Assembly (NCBI GenBank): GCA_032158295.1
Contig: CM063260.1
Location: 1,684,001-1,748,000, forward strand
Origin: Pycnopodia helianthoides
Lineage: Eukaryota; Echinodermata; Asteroidea; Forcipulatida; Asteriidae
Reading direction: 5' to 3'
Length of the DNA stretch: 64,000 nucleotides
Shown: positions 44,270-55,744 of the stretch, piece after piece
How the letters are laid out: the number at the start of each line of letters is the position of its first letter
How positions within the stretch are numbered: position 1 is the first letter of the stretch
The notes under the pieces: model-generated
The model's database searches: none
The model's input: the letters and a program-made list of their open reading frames with translations, nothing else
Told to the model about the DNA's origin: nothing
Program-made: the position numbers and the translations under genes

Positions 44270-44345
44270 CTATGCTGGTTCTGAAAAGAACCGGTGGTTT
44301 AACAACTCGATGTTTCAATCAGTATGCTCTGATCGTCTTCATCGA
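44270..44345 (-). repeat. Repeat terminus with exact histone-type stem-loop and second hairpin
   Basis: On the minus strand, 44277-44292 reads GGTTCTTTTCAGAACC, an exact match to GGYYCUUYUNAGRRCC. 44317-44334 reads GATCAGAGCATACTGATT, a second hairpin. Compared with 15205-15256, both stems differ by changes that keep pairing (C-G to U-A in the first, G-U to U-A in the second). No coding content. Confidence 0.55.
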
Positions 44346-45164
44346 GAGAGTTTTATTTACACACCAGAAAGTTTTCTTCCATGGTCATCTTTTTACCATA
44401 TGCAAATTTGCGGATACTCGTATTTTAATCTTCCCAGTGTCGTGCACACCCTTTAATATAAAAATCAATTGGAAGGTAGGGTACAAAGACCTTCGCAACG
44501 CTACCAAGTGATGCGTTTCACATCTTAATTCTTCCATATTGATTCCTTGAATTGGTGGAATTTTGATCTGCTGTTGTCCGTTTCTATTGTTCGTCACATT
44601 CCATCCTCGGGACATCCGATTGTTTGTTCCTATAAGCAGGTCAGTTATTGTCTGGCAGGAAACATTTTGGGGGGTTCCTTTTTTGTGGCCCGGTCTAGCC
44701 CTCTCTCATTGTTCGTTGTCGGAGCTGACAGGATCAATGGAGAGCTAATCCGGGAGATCAATGGAGCCAGCGGTCCTTGTTTGGTTTGGAATTATCAACA
44801 CAGAATCCCCGAAGAAAAGATACAGTGACAGGTGAGATCCCTCGTCTATTGTCTGTATTGTTTCCGTGCGACTTGTAACTGTTCTTAATGATATTTGGGT
44901 TGGTGGGTCGGGGAGGGGGGGGGGTAGGTGGATCAGCGTGTGGGTTTATTGATACCTGAGACTCACAGCCTAGACACATCATGTGGTACTCCAGCTACAT
45001 GTTAACGGGGTAAGTTACAAGAAACTAAATCACTCGTCTTTTTCTTTCTCTGAGTTGAAATGATAGCAGGCTGATATGCACGTGGAGATGCCTTTATGGA
45101 TTGTCTCTTATTTTGAGAGTGAATGGCAATGGACCTTTTATCACACTGCAGCCATCTTTGTCTG
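44346..45164. other. Unique spacer with G10
   Basis: G10 at 44915-44924. A donor-like GACAG|GTGAGA at 44828-44838 ends a moderately GC-rich stretch, but no acceptor or consistent open frame pairs with it. Confidence 0.4.
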
Positions 45165-45475
45165 ATTCCCTGTATACACAATGACACTGATCGTTTGAAT
45201 TCTCAAACTATAAAAAGGGGCCAGACTCTTTCTGTCCTACAAGCCTCTGTTTGGTTACATTGATTTCAGCCACCTTTGTCAGATTCCCTGTATATGTAAG
45301 GACACTGATAGTTTGAATTCTCAACTAAATACAAAGGGGCCTGACTATTTTCCCTTCTAGTCTCAGTTTGGTTTACACTGGTTTCGAATGGAAGAAAACC
45401 AAGATGGCTGCTCTGAGATAAAAATTGATACTTTCACGATAAAAGTGAAAACTAAGCGAGGTAAATGTATGGATA
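45165..45475 (+). repeat. Repeat family 8, two tandem units
   Basis: Two units of about 127 bp: GATTCCCTGTATACACAATG, ATCGTTTGAATTCTCAAACT, CAAGCCTCTGTTTGGTTACA, then the same order again from 45284 (GATTCCCTGTATATGTAAGG, ATAGTTTGAATTCTCAACTA, TAGTCTCAGTTTGGTTTACA). The unit ends in ACCAAGATGGCTGCTCTGAG. Inverted copy at 38084-38345. Confidence 0.7.
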
Positions 45476-47341
45476 ATTAGAGGACATTGGTTAGAATGTA
45501 AGATAAGCAAGATGGCTGTACCATGATAACGGTCTGTTACACTTACTGACACTTGTTGATGAAACCTGTTAGTGGCGGTTAACCGCTATTGGTTATCAAT
45601 AAATCAATAAATAAATACATAAAATAAATAAACAAAGAAAAATAATTTCACAGCATTTGTAGGCGCACATTATCTGTTGAACATTCAAAGGCACCAGTCT
45701 AGATAAATCAAAGAAATTCTCATAGATGTTCATAGGCCAATCTGGAAAAGATGTGTTTTGAGAGATTGTTGGAAGTGGGAAATGTCATGTGTGTCTCTAA
45801 GATATTTAATAAATAAATAAATAAAGCGAAGATGGTAACCATCACCCATGTCACCACACACAGGCTTGTATATTGACGAACACAACCAAGTCTTGAGCCA
45901 GCACTTGTTGAGCTAGATCAGTAAAGTTTCATGTAGAAGTTGATGTTGCCCAAGAAGGTATTTTAACGCATGCCATCTTCCCACACCGACACTAGTGATC
46001 CTTTGAATCCAGACAGTTTTTCTAATAAAAGTTTTCACCGACTTTAAATGCATTTAGCAACAACGTAAAGGTGCTAGATTTCATTGCCGTTTTTGTGCTT
46101 GTCACAAAAGTGGTCAGCAAGAACTTAAGAAGAATCTGCTATCCCTATTCTTTACCCAGCACCAGAATAAAATCAGTGGAGAAGATGAATAATTTTATGA
46201 ATTTTTAAATTTGAGTGAGAGACAATGTAAACTACTCAACGAGACATTTTGCGTCGGTAAAGAAAACCCACACTCAAAAACATATTTACCCCTACCGTTT
46301 CAAATGAAAGTGTCTCCGATGGAGGGTAGTTGCCATGGTAATCCATGAATGTCTAGTCTTGTTCTGAATCTGTGTATATATACTCCTGGGCCGATGATTT
46401 TGTTCCCTTGAACTGCCAGAGACCTGCCATGCCACTGTTTGGATGGCATTTGCCATTTTCCCCCCTTTTGTAAATATGTCAGTCTTGATCTGACAGTGTG
46501 CATTTAAGAGCGTTTCTTCCCCCCCACTCCCCAAAGCGTACGACTCCATAGAGTCATTGAGGGGGATCGGCAAAACACTCGCTGCATCTGACGGCTTCGG
46601 ATGACAAACGAAAATAAATAAAGCACTCGCCGAGCAAGGATTCAGTTGTCTTCGTCGCTGACAAAACAATGGTAATCCCCTTTTTAGATATCAAGGGTAC
46701 CAGTGGTGATGTCGGAATGATTGGATGCCGAGTGGATAAGCCCGGGGGGGATAATCTGGATCGGAATGACTGGAATTAGGGATTAACATAAGCTGTATCG
46801 AAGGCTGAGGATGGCCACTTGGCGTAGTATCATAACAATGTGCTTCTTTTTATTTCAAAAATGTAGGTGTACTCAAGGTGTATTTTTCGCCAGCAATTGT
46901 TTCTGCATATAGCCTTCTTGAAAAGTTGCCCACGTGCTTTTTATTGTCTTGAAATAGAGTCTGATGTGTAAAATGGAACAAGGAATTTTATAAGTAACAT
47001 TATAGTAAAATTCCTCCAAGATGTTGAACTTTGAACTTGACTTGCTTTGCCCTTACTTGTTTAATTGTGTCAGTCATAATTGAACATAGCGTTCATTTGC
47101 GTTGTACAGTGTTGTCGGAGCCAGAGTACGTATAAATTTAATTTGACGGATGCAAATTTTTCGTTTATAAAATCAGAGGCATCCAGAAATTCCCCCATCA
47201 AATGGCCAAAACTGTAATAAAAGTTAAGTTTTTTTGAACAGACATGTAAAGTCTTTAAACTCTAGATCTGCACAGACATTGACTATATACTTTCTATTCG
47301 TTGTACTCTCATTTCACTTCTACCTCTACTTCGTTACTCGG
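45476..47341. other. Unique spacer with AAAT-type microsatellites
   Basis: AATAAATA-type tracts near 45595-45630 and 45807-45824. The minus-strand 125-codon frame 46292-46669 is not recognised. No mobile element identified. Confidence 0.45.
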
Positions 47342-47502
47342 CAGGATCCACAAGTTAGGACTTAAACGCCGAGGAACAATTATAATTAAGTGTCTTGCTC
47401 AAAGACGCAAGAGCTGTGACCGAGATTTGAACCCGCATTGTGTTGCCCTAGCCACCTCAACTTGAATTCTGTGCTAGACCGCTTGGGCCACGATGCGCCG
47501 CC
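47342..47502 (-). mobile_element. SINE family A-like, tRNA-Leu(CAA)-like head, minus
   Basis: The minus strand reads CATCGTGGCCCAAGCGGTCT, AGCACAGAATTCAAGTTGAG, then B box GGGTTCAAATCTCGGTCACA and GAGCAAGACACTTAATTATA. The head is of the Leu type with anticodon CAA as at 27515. The distal body is lost or different. Confidence 0.65.
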
Positions 47503-47552
47503 ATTGTTCAGAGGCATTTCGTATGATGAAAAGAGATAATTCTAACAAGACA

Positions 47553-47731
47553 TTAACCCTTCGAGCGCCGCCAACGTTCTGAAATGTCAAACTGAGTATC
47601 CGTCCACAGGCCGCCAATGTTCCCTTACGTTCTACTACTTGACATAAAAAAATTAAAAACCTTTTTTTTTTTTAAATGACCGGCCTGTGGATACAGAATT
47701 ACTAAAACGAGGCTGGCACTGTAAGGGTTAA
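47553..47731. mobile_element. piggyBac-like MITE with intact TTAA duplication
   Basis: TTAACCCTTCGAGCGCC at the left and GGCTGGCACTGTAAGGGTTAA at the right: TTAA on both sides with CCCTT/AAGGG termini. A subterminal palindrome (ATCCGTCCACAGGCCG / CGGCCTGTGGAT) lies inside. 179 bp, non-coding. Confidence 0.8.
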
Positions 47732-47839
47732 GACTCTGCAAAACATAATAAGAAGGCGAGTCCAAAAGCTATTTTGTGGCATTCGTAAATTCTCAAACAG
47801 ACCCTTGCTCCGTGCATTTTCTGGTAATGGTTGGAGCCA

Positions 47840-48620
47840 GTTTGTGTGAAGTGGGCGTGGCTGAAAGTAGAACTACGTCACACTTGCGAACGGGATACAA
47901 ACAAACACACGTTTGAAGGACCGAGATTATCGTCGTCATCCGGTTTTACCGAAGTAGAGTTATTAAACTTTGGCATGGTCAGAACACTGCTTGTGGATAA
48001 ATCGATCCAGCTATTTAATAATAGTTCAAACCAGATGGCTTGTATAGATAGGGGGCTCTATCGCTGAGTAACGTATTACTCTGTGTGGAAAACACAAGAT
48101 GAAGTTCCATTAGATTTCCTTCATTTATTTCTTGGGATTCCATTGAGGATGTCGTGGGAAAAAGTGCAACTGAGAGGGTCAGCTAGAGGGTATCTTTCCC
48201 CCTCACCCTCGTCAAGTACAATCAACTTAATGAGACTTTTCCTCTGGGAAATACCACTTTATAAAAAAATTGACCTGTTTTTCATCGACACTGCCCTTGT
48301 TCCTGCATTATAAGCCCCCCACAGCAAAAGGTATCTCTCAAGAGTTGGGGAAATTAGAACAGGCCATATGCACAAGCGCCATTGTGAAAAAATATGCCGC
48401 AATGCATCTTGGGGAACCGAGTACAGTTAAAAAATAAATCAAGCTGCAAGTGCGAACGATGTGCCGTAGTTTACTTTGTAACTTTGCGAGGTTTTTATAG
48501 TTGTGTACCGCATTGCTTCAAAATCAGCGCGCCACGGTGGTTGCCGGTGTTGCTTGGACTGGGATTTCACCCATAATTCTTTGTGCGCCGATCATGCGCA
48601 TTGGGACATTGGCTATTAGC
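47840..48620. promoter_or_regulatory. Candidate regulatory segment
   Basis: GTGGGCGTGGC (47851-47861) is a strong Sp/KLF/EGR-like site, and TACGTCA (47874-47880) is a CREB half-site 13 bases on. Further along are GCCATTGTG and a CpG-bearing stretch 48520-48600. No repeat recognised. Frames of 60-78 codons are not gene-like. Low confidence. Confidence 0.2.
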
Positions 48621-49666
48621 TGTGTGCAAACTGCTTACCAACCGAAAGGACCTACGAACAATATTTATTGGCCTGTCAAAGGCTTTGTCAAGCCGTTATC
48701 TTTTTTTTTTTATCTCTTGTGAGTTTTGTCAGCTGTGGTAATGTTTATACACGTAGTCTCCACCAATACCAATTTTTTGAACAGAATTTTTCCTTTGAAC
48801 GAATTTTGACAGATGCTTGTTTCAAAACGAAAAACATACAAAAACTATTGCAAATAAACGGACAATGCACGAAACACACGCAACATGCAAAAACTGTTTG
48901 TAAATGGCTGATGGACGTGACTTGATCATTGGGACCGGACAATATTTCATTGGCCGATTATTTATTGTGCAATACCTTAAATGAAAGCTTATTACTTTCT
49001 CGTATAAAAATAGCTTTTTAAAATTTAAATCAAAATTGTCTGTTCAAATCGGCCAAACATCGCAGCCAGCATCAGTTAAAGTTCATCGCTATGTTTTTGA
49101 AAAGGTCAATCCCCAAAATATACATTTTGAAAAATAAATTAATAAAATACATCTTTTATTCATATTTTAGCAAAGAAAAAATAGCGAGAGAGAGAAAAAA
49201 GAAGAGCAAAATAAATCACAGTATTTATAATTTTGATAGAGGACTATTACTGAATGAAATTAATGCATACATGTACGTCATCAGCTCCATTCGACCTTTC
49301 AATTAAACTATTGCATTTGTTCTGTTTCTTCTTATGGAAGCAATGCTTCACCATGTCTGCAAACCTTTTCTGGACTCTGTTATTAGGTGTTGAACTGTAG
49401 GAAGAAATCCGATCTCGGGATACCGGAAATCTTTTCTAATTTTACACTCTCCTTGTTGATAGAAAACAATCTAGAGACCCAAGCCTCCATTAGGCTTCTC
49501 TGTGGCGCATCATTTGTATTCAGGGGAAAAAGTATTGATCGGAAAATTGCAGGAAGGAGGACATAAACGGAGACTTATAAGACGTACGGGTCATAACACA
49601 AGACAAATGGATATCAAGCAGAGAGTGCTGGGAGACCCCCCCAGTCCCCCTTGCATCCTAACCAGG
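48621..49666. other. Unique AT-rich spacer
   Basis: No feature recognised. Confidence 0.45.
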
Positions 49667-49830
49667 GCCCAGTGTCGTAGAGTTGCTTGAGCACAAGAAG
49701 TTAGCTCAGTACAAAACAAGCTTACTAGAATGAGGTTACCGACCAAAAATACCATCTGCCACATACCGTCTGTGACTGGTATTCTGCTTATTTTTGTTAA
49801 GCAGATAATTGTTAAGCGGAAATTTTCTGT
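49667..49830 (+). mobile_element. Foldback family 4 copy
   Basis: GGGCCCAGTGTCGTAGAGTT, TTGAGCACAAGAAGTTAGCT, AGAATGAGGTTACCGACCAA and ATTCTGCTTATTTTTGTTAA follow the family order. Confidence 0.6.
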
Positions 49831-51176
49831 TTGGTTTGGGATTAAAAGTCCTTTTTCCTGTTACCTGTGCAGGATCATTTTCAGACGAAAGGAAACTTTT
49901 TTTTCTAGGCATTAATAATTTGTTTTTGTCAATGAAACTCCCATCGGACACCCATGCAAAGGTCTTCGACGAAGGCATTAGGCACAAATCCCTCTGAAGA
50001 GTTAAGCCGTTCATTGTTTGTAGTGCCTTTTAGCCGGGGCCCAAAGTACTAAAGTCAGTTTTAAGGCAGTTTTAACTCATATCAAAAATATAGTCTTTGG
50101 TCAACTCGTTTTTGCTACGCCTGAGATTTGCACAGTCCCTTTCTTCAAGAAATAAGGGCTTCCACACATATTGCGATGAATAAATGAATTAAGAAAACTT
50201 AGCGCATCATTTAAGTATTGCTTTCTTATTTCCAATTTGGAACTGAATACATCTGTCGGAGATTGACGCAAACTGAGCATCTATACCTGTAAGCTGTGGA
50301 CTTCAAGGAGCATTTCCAGAAAAAAAGAGATCCGTGTTTATGACCTTACTTGTTTACCTAAAAAAGATGGGCATTAAGTTTAACTCCAAGTTTAACCGCC
50401 TTGTCTGCGGTCAGTTACCTGTGCCGGGAGAAGAAAAATAAATGTATATATCTACGACTAAAAGAAGAAAACAAGAACTAGTGAGACACATTCACCTCTG
50501 ACATTATTTCTTCTCTTTTCAAGTTTTCGCTCTTTTTTTTAATAAGTCACTCTGCTGTGGGACAGCCTGACAAGTTCAGTGACATGAGGTTTCCTGCGCT
50601 CAGCTGCATGTGTTATTGGCCATCAATGATTAATTGGAGAGCACATTCAAATTAAAATCCTGTCCGGCGAAAGTTCTCGCTACATTGCGGAGAGGATTTA
50701 CTCGTTGGCAAACTTTTGGAGGAGTCGCTTGTCGTGGAATGCGATGTTTCACAAAATGTTTGCTCTGTGATTGCAGCATGGTCTCAATTTATATTTTATT
50801 GTTATGTGGGGTTTTTAATCACGGGTTTCAAGTATTCGATGTGTGTTTGCGGAGTAATTTCTCTGTCAGTTTTTTTTTTACCTGGTGCTCTTCCCTTGAT
50901 AATCTGTATTTATTTTATTTAGCAGCTATTTTTAGGAGGGCAGTTTTTATGGACAATTTCTTAAATAACACGTATTAGATTGCCTATAGAAATGTAGTTT
51001 CTGTATTTGTTTTGGTGACATGATGTGTTGCAGGGTTGATGCTTTGTTTTTGCAAAGGGCAAGGACACCAAGGTTTGGTAAAGGGAACCTCTATACGGAT
51101 ATTGTAAATTTCTATTAGCCTTTTTGAGGTAATTCTTCTTCTTTTTTTTCATTTAATTGATTAGTTCTGGTTGTGA
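49831..51176. other. Unique spacer
   Basis: A 114-codon plus-strand frame (50634-50978) and a second frame overlapping it read hydrophobic, T-rich sequence. No membrane-protein family recognised. Nothing else supported. Confidence 0.4.
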
Positions 51177-51411
51177 AGCCAAGGACTCTCAGAAAAGCGA
51201 ATTTAATCACTATACTAGCCAAGAATCCCATGGGGAGAAGACAAACAAGGTAGTTTCAGTTTTAGATGTGGGAGGAAAACCCTGGAGAAATATTCCAGAG
51301 AAAACCCACGCAATCAGGTTGGGACTGAAAACCCAATCCACACAGTGCCCCCGGCGGGATGTGAACCGGGGTCCCAGGGGTGGAAGGCGAGGAGAGAGAT
51401 ACCACTACCAT
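51177..51411 (-). mobile_element. SINE family B, minus copy
   Basis: Reverse complement of 55745-55990: CAGTTTTAGATGTGGGAGGA, GGAGAAATATTCCAGAGAAA, CCCACGCAATCAGGTTGGGA, then the B box as GATGTGAACCGGGGTCCC. The opposite-strand frames over it are incidental. Confidence 0.75.
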
Positions 51412-51670
51412 AGGAGGACACCATATGTTTTGGGTGTAACCAAAAAGTGCAAGTATAATGTGTCCACCATAATCTCAAAATGGCTTTAATATTGGAACAT
51501 TTCAAGGGGGACCAAGACAGTGACACAGGGGCAAAGTTTCCCTCCGTGAATCCGGAGACATCAGGCCTGGTGTAGCTGCTGTTTACTATCAAGAACAGAT
51601 TTCAACATTTCAAATGAAAAAGCACTTTTCTGAAAACCAGCTGTGTGATTCCTGTAGTCAGTAGTCAGTA

Positions 51671-52031
51671 TAGTGAAGGTCAATAGAATCACCCTTATTA
51701 GTAAATTTTAAAGAGGAGAAAAAAAAAGATAGAAAAAAAAAACACGTACAAAGTAAGAATTTATTTTTATCTTAGATGGAATTCAATCCAACTCAGGAAA
51801 GTTACGATATGTACTTTGATATTGTAATCCAAACATAGCTCTGCATGCCTGTCGTAGTGAAGGTCAATAGAATCACCCTTATTAGTCATTTTAAAGAGGA
51901 GAATCAAAATATATAAAAAAATTAAAAAAAGATTTGATTTTTTATCTTAGATGGAATTCAATCCAGCTCAGGAAAGTTACGATATGTACTTCGATATTGT
52001 AATCCAAACATAGCTCTGCATGCCTGTCGTA
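51671..52031 (+). repeat. Tandem duplication, 184-bp unit
   Basis: Unit 1 is 51671-51854 and unit 2 is 51855-52031. Both begin TAGTGAAGGTCAATAGAATC and end TAGCTCTGCATGCCTGTCGT. They differ mainly in an internal A-rich stretch and a few substitutions, so the duplication is fairly recent. A SINE/LINE-like 3' tail follows directly. Confidence 0.85.
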
Positions 52032-52115
52032 AAAATAACGAGCACTTTGAGATGTCTGCGGGCTACGATAAAGTGCTGTATAAAAAAAAAATGTGTATTA
52101 TTACTATTTTTGTAA
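52032..52115 (+). mobile_element. Retroelement 3' tail
   Basis: GAGCACTTTGAGATGTCTGC, then GGGCTACGATAAAGTGCTGT, ATAAAAAA and ATTATTACTATT match the widespread 3' tail pattern of LINEs and their SINEs. The body upstream may be the duplicated 184-bp unit. Confidence 0.5.
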
Positions 52116-53289
52116 TCCGACACCTGGGATCACTTTCAGTATTAGCTGTGAATAAATTCACTGAGCACAAATAATAATGCTTAGCAGACTGCTTAGCTTA
52201 TTATTCGCTAAGGATTTATCATCACCTCTATATTTTATATTTTGTGGCAGTTTTATATTTGGACAATGTCAGAAGACAGCCTTCCGTAGTGTGTGAAAAG
52301 AATTTCTTATCTGCCAATTTCTGTTGCCTCTTGGCAGCTCCTGTTACTTTTCATAAATTGTATTCATTCATCTTCATCAGAAAGACATCTCAAATGAGCG
52401 ATTGCTCGTCCGCCCATAAAATATACAGAGCGGGTGTTTTTTTTTAATATTATTATTTTTTTTTTGATGGGATGGCTCCAGGATTCTGCGCAAATATGTA
52501 TCCAGTCTACAAAAGAAGTTGCTGGTTGAGGGCGAAGAGGAGAGATATCCATCAGGGCTATAGGGCGATCGGAGTCGTGAAGGAACACGTAATTTAACCA
52601 AGACTTCTCTCTTTCTCTCTCTCTCAGCTGACAGAGTAACTTAAAGGAGGGCACACCGTCCGTGGGTTAAATGTTTGTAATGGCATGCTCAACGATTTGT
52701 CATGTTTTTTTTCCCCTCTCTGTCTTTTTTTCAGGGTTGCTTTTCATTTCGGAGGTATTCCTTTGCCTTAAAACATGATTTGTGATCTGGTTGCCATGGG
52801 GAGGATGTTTGACAGAATTTATCGTTTGCTCTAGTTTGTTTTTCGTAGTTTGACTCTGTAAATTCTTGGAAATGTTATTCCGTGGAGGTTTGTGGAGGTT
52901 TTTGTTGAGGATTTTTGTTTTTGTTTTTTTGAGTCACATCCGTGAAGTGCCTCCATGTAATTCAATAAGTGTGTACAACTTTACACTTTATTTCTGCGTG
53001 TTTACAAGAAATGGTTTACTGTTTATGTGACGTGCTTTGCCAAAAATCAGCCAGTTCTTGAAAATAATGAAATGTCTTTAAAAGTGAAGAGATCCGAAAC
53101 ATGAGCCAAGATATCAATGTGATGAGATGTCTCAAATATGTTGAGAAATGCTTACCTTTTATGTAATTTAAAAGCTCTTAATACTCTTTGCATGTATTTG
53201 ATGAGAAAGGAAACAAGTGCCCGGTTTTGGTTATGAGTAACTAACTTCATTAATAGGAGTTATGGCTTATGATTTATTTTGAATATTGA
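52116..53289. other. Unique spacer with family 4 remnant
   Basis: 52158-52200 has a short remnant of family 4 (GAGCACAAATAATAATGCTT, AGCAGACTGCTTAGC). (CT)n near 52611-52625. A pyrimidine tract ending TTTTTTTCAG at 52735 is acceptor-like but no donor pairs with it. Confidence 0.4.
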
Positions 53290-53665
53290 CGTAACATTAC
53301 AGAATTGGTAATTGTAAAATATACTTTTGATCACAGATTTACATAAAACTTACACGGTCTAATGATGATGATAGTAGAAAACATCCCTTGAAATATTTCT
53401 GTCTGAAATGCCATATTTGATTAGAAATGAATAAACTTATTTTCCGATTGGAGTTTATCGCTCAGTGAGCGTTTTATTCATGTGTTGAATCTATATGATT
53501 TCATGCAAATGTGTAATCGGTTTTTCACTATTTCCTCGTGACCCAGATGGCCGGTCGATCTCAAACTTCTACAGGTTTGTCAGTTTATGTATATGGTGGA
53601 TTACATAAAGTGCTTACACTGCCAGCAACTGTTTTGTTAGCAAAAACCAATTCTGTAATGTTCCT
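53290..53665. mobile_element. TTAA-type MITE, family 1, copy 2
   Basis: Almost identical to 4750-5125 (a handful of substitutions over 376 bp) and in the same orientation. Right end ACCAATTCTGTAATGTTCCT followed by TTTAAA; the left end has lost a few bases (GTAACATTACAG). Confidence 0.8.
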
Positions 53666-54049
53666 TTAAAAGACACAATATGCTGTTTTCTGAAAAGGTT
53701 TTGTACTAAATATAGCCTAGATGTTTCTTATTGCCAAAGGGCGCTATTTTGATTAAGACGTTCAAGTAGCATTAAGACACAATTTATTTGGATGGGATAA
53801 AGTTGAAGACTCTGTTTGCATGGCGGATTATGGAATTGACTGAGCTTTGCCCTCAAGGTGTGACATTGTTATGTTGAACTTGTGTTTTGTGTCATGGTGA
53901 AGCAGTTCATTCTATGACGTTAATTATTTCATCTTCTTTTGTCAGGATTCATTGACGTCTTATCTGTTTGGCTTGAGGATTCTCTCAGTTGAAGTTGAAG
54001 AAATTTATTCTCACTTATATCTAAGAAATTGTTTTTTCCGTTCAACAAT
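53666..54049. other. Spacer
   Basis: Nothing recognised. Confidence 0.4.
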
Positions 54050-54155
54050 TGACTAGAGCAGGACTTGGACCTGCGACCTCCGGATTAATGTGCCGGCGCG
54101 CTCTTCTAACCGAGTTATCTTGGCGGTCTCCCTATTTTGTCAGTATCTTTGTTCG
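54050..54155 (-). mobile_element. SINE family D, minus copy
   Basis: The minus strand reads AAGATAACTCGGTTAGAAGA, GCGCGCCGGCACATTAATCC and GGAGGTCGCAGGTCCAAGTC, a tRNA-like head with A- and B-box regions. Adjacent CTATTTTGTCAGTATCTTTG is shared with 41540-41557. Confidence 0.6.
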
Positions 54156-55030
54156 GGGTGCCAGTTTATAAGCCATCCAACCTGTAACTGCCGTATAGCC
54201 AGGGACCACACCCAAGTTTACGATACAACCTGGGAAGCGGCAGCAGAGGGACACAACTTTTTATTTCAACTATCAAGTAGTAAACCACAAGGGAAACTGA
54301 CTGGGGTATCTAAGATTAGGATAACCTGGAAGGCCTAATTTGTGGTTCAGTCCTCTGCCATTTTATTTTAAAACCAAATACGGTCAATGACAGTCTTTGG
54401 AGGTGATTTTTCCAAACACCTCAGTGTTCGCATTTCTGATTGTAGCCCTTTAATCACATTCAAGTTCAAAGCAGGACGTTAAACTCCGCACATGTCAAGA
54501 CGCTAGCACTTCTGTTACAAAAACTTTGTCGTTGCCGAGGAAAGGCGAGTCAAGGATAGCGCCTCTAGCGGACAGAAGATCTCTGTTGATTTGTCTGAGT
54601 TTTACTAATTGTCTCGTTTCAAAATATCGTTTGTCTCCCCAAGACGATTGGGAGACCCGGGAATTAGATGAACGCGTTTGAATCAAGAGACCTTGAGGGA
54701 TTGTGAGGGTCATGCTGTCAGGGTTGTGTTCAAAGTAATTTTGTTTTTTTGGTGCATGTTTTGGTTTTCGATGTCCGCTTGTTTTTGGTTGTAATTGGGT
54801 GGAGAGTTGTGTTGGAGATGTGAAGTACGTGATCAACATTGTATTGACCATGTAACCTGTGACTTCACATGTTTACATAGAGACACATATAGCCTGGACG
54901 CCCTGCAGGCATGATTTCTTATTGTTATTATTATATTTTTCTTGTAATGAAACCATTAACATATGCCTCGTGTGTGAACTTAATCACTGTAGCTCGCAAG
55001 CCTGAGGAAACCTGTAAACAAGGGTGCTTT
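54156..55030. other. Unique spacer
   Basis: The minus-strand 118-codon frame (54495-54851) is not recognised. No element identified. Confidence 0.4.
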
Positions 55031-55276
55031 CTATGTGAACCAGAAACGTGGGTTAACCCCTACTCTTCCACGATAAGTGTCCTGGGTTCTTTTACTGTGC
55101 ACTACCAATCCTGGTACATGGGACATACTGCTTAATGTCCCATCCAAAGGACAAAGAAATTTTGGTAATGTATAGTGCTCAAGGACACAAGTAGGATTCG
55201 AACTTACGTAACTCTGCTGATGAGAAACACCAGAGCTTGAGTTCCGTGCTCTTATCCCTCGGCTACCACACGACAC
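55031..55276 (-). mobile_element. SINE family A, minus copy with Leu-type head
   Basis: The minus strand starts near 55276: GTGTCGTGTGGTAGCCGAGG, GATAAGAGCACGGAACTCAA, then GTAAGTTCGAATCCTACTTG (B box). The body includes GGATGGGACATTAAGCAGTA, AAAGAACCCAGGACACTTAT and CACGTTTCTGGTTCACAT. Same body as 4543-4737, same anticodon type (CAA) as 27515. Confidence 0.75.
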
Positions 55277-55324
55277 ACCACACACCACAATGTGCACAGC
55301 CCAAGGGATAAAAAATCATAGAAT

Positions 55325-55505
55325 CTGATATTTTATAGAGATTGCACTGTCTGATTTGTATCAACTTTTGATACAAAGAAAGGGGGCACATTTAAAAACT
55401 TGGTCAGCTCTTACATAACTCTTGAATTTATGTGGAAGTTATGGCATAAAATGTAATATTTCCCATATGACCAGTGTAGTATCTTGCCAGCCAGAAAGGC
55501 ACTGG
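55325..55505 (+). repeat. Repeat family 9, plus copy
   Basis: GATTGCACTGTCTGATTTGT, ATCAACTTTTGATACAAAGA, AAGGGGGCACATTTAAAAAC and AGTGTAGTATCTTGCCAGCC match 58868-59068 and, inverted, 34465-34695. Confidence 0.65.
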
Positions 55506-55509
55506 AATG

Positions 55510-55665
55510 TACATAGTCTGTACCCAGAGCCCTGTCAAAAGATATCCGTGTGCTACTTTGAGGGAATAGAACCCATGACCCACTCATTCTATAGAGCAGA
55601 TGTCTTAACCACTAGACGGGAGGCCTGTTCGACGCCTGTTCGACTCCTGTTCTTAGCAGCGGGCA
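55510..55665 (-). mobile_element. SINE-like, possible family C relative
   Basis: ATAGAACCCATGACCCACTC, CATTCTATAGAGCAGATGTC and TTAACCACTAGACGGGAGGC follow the layout of the minus-strand tRNA-like head of 43445-43510 (GATTCGAACCCC, AGAGCAGATG, TTTTACCACTGAGAT). A short triplication of CCTGTTCGAC lies at 55623-55650. Confidence 0.45.
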
Positions 55666-55744
55666 GTGTGCAAAACTGAATCCATCAACTACAGCAAGGT
55701 TGACTTTAACAGAATGTGCTCGTTTTTAGTTCATGTTTGTGTTA

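Noticed and set aside
44547..44838. Exon ending at the donor-like GACAG|GTGAGA
   Set aside because: The open frame stops (TGA) just before the donor and no matching acceptor is found. Left as unsupported.
52736..52800. Exon after the TTTTTTTCAG acceptor-like site
   Set aside because: No donor follows at a sensible distance with an open frame.
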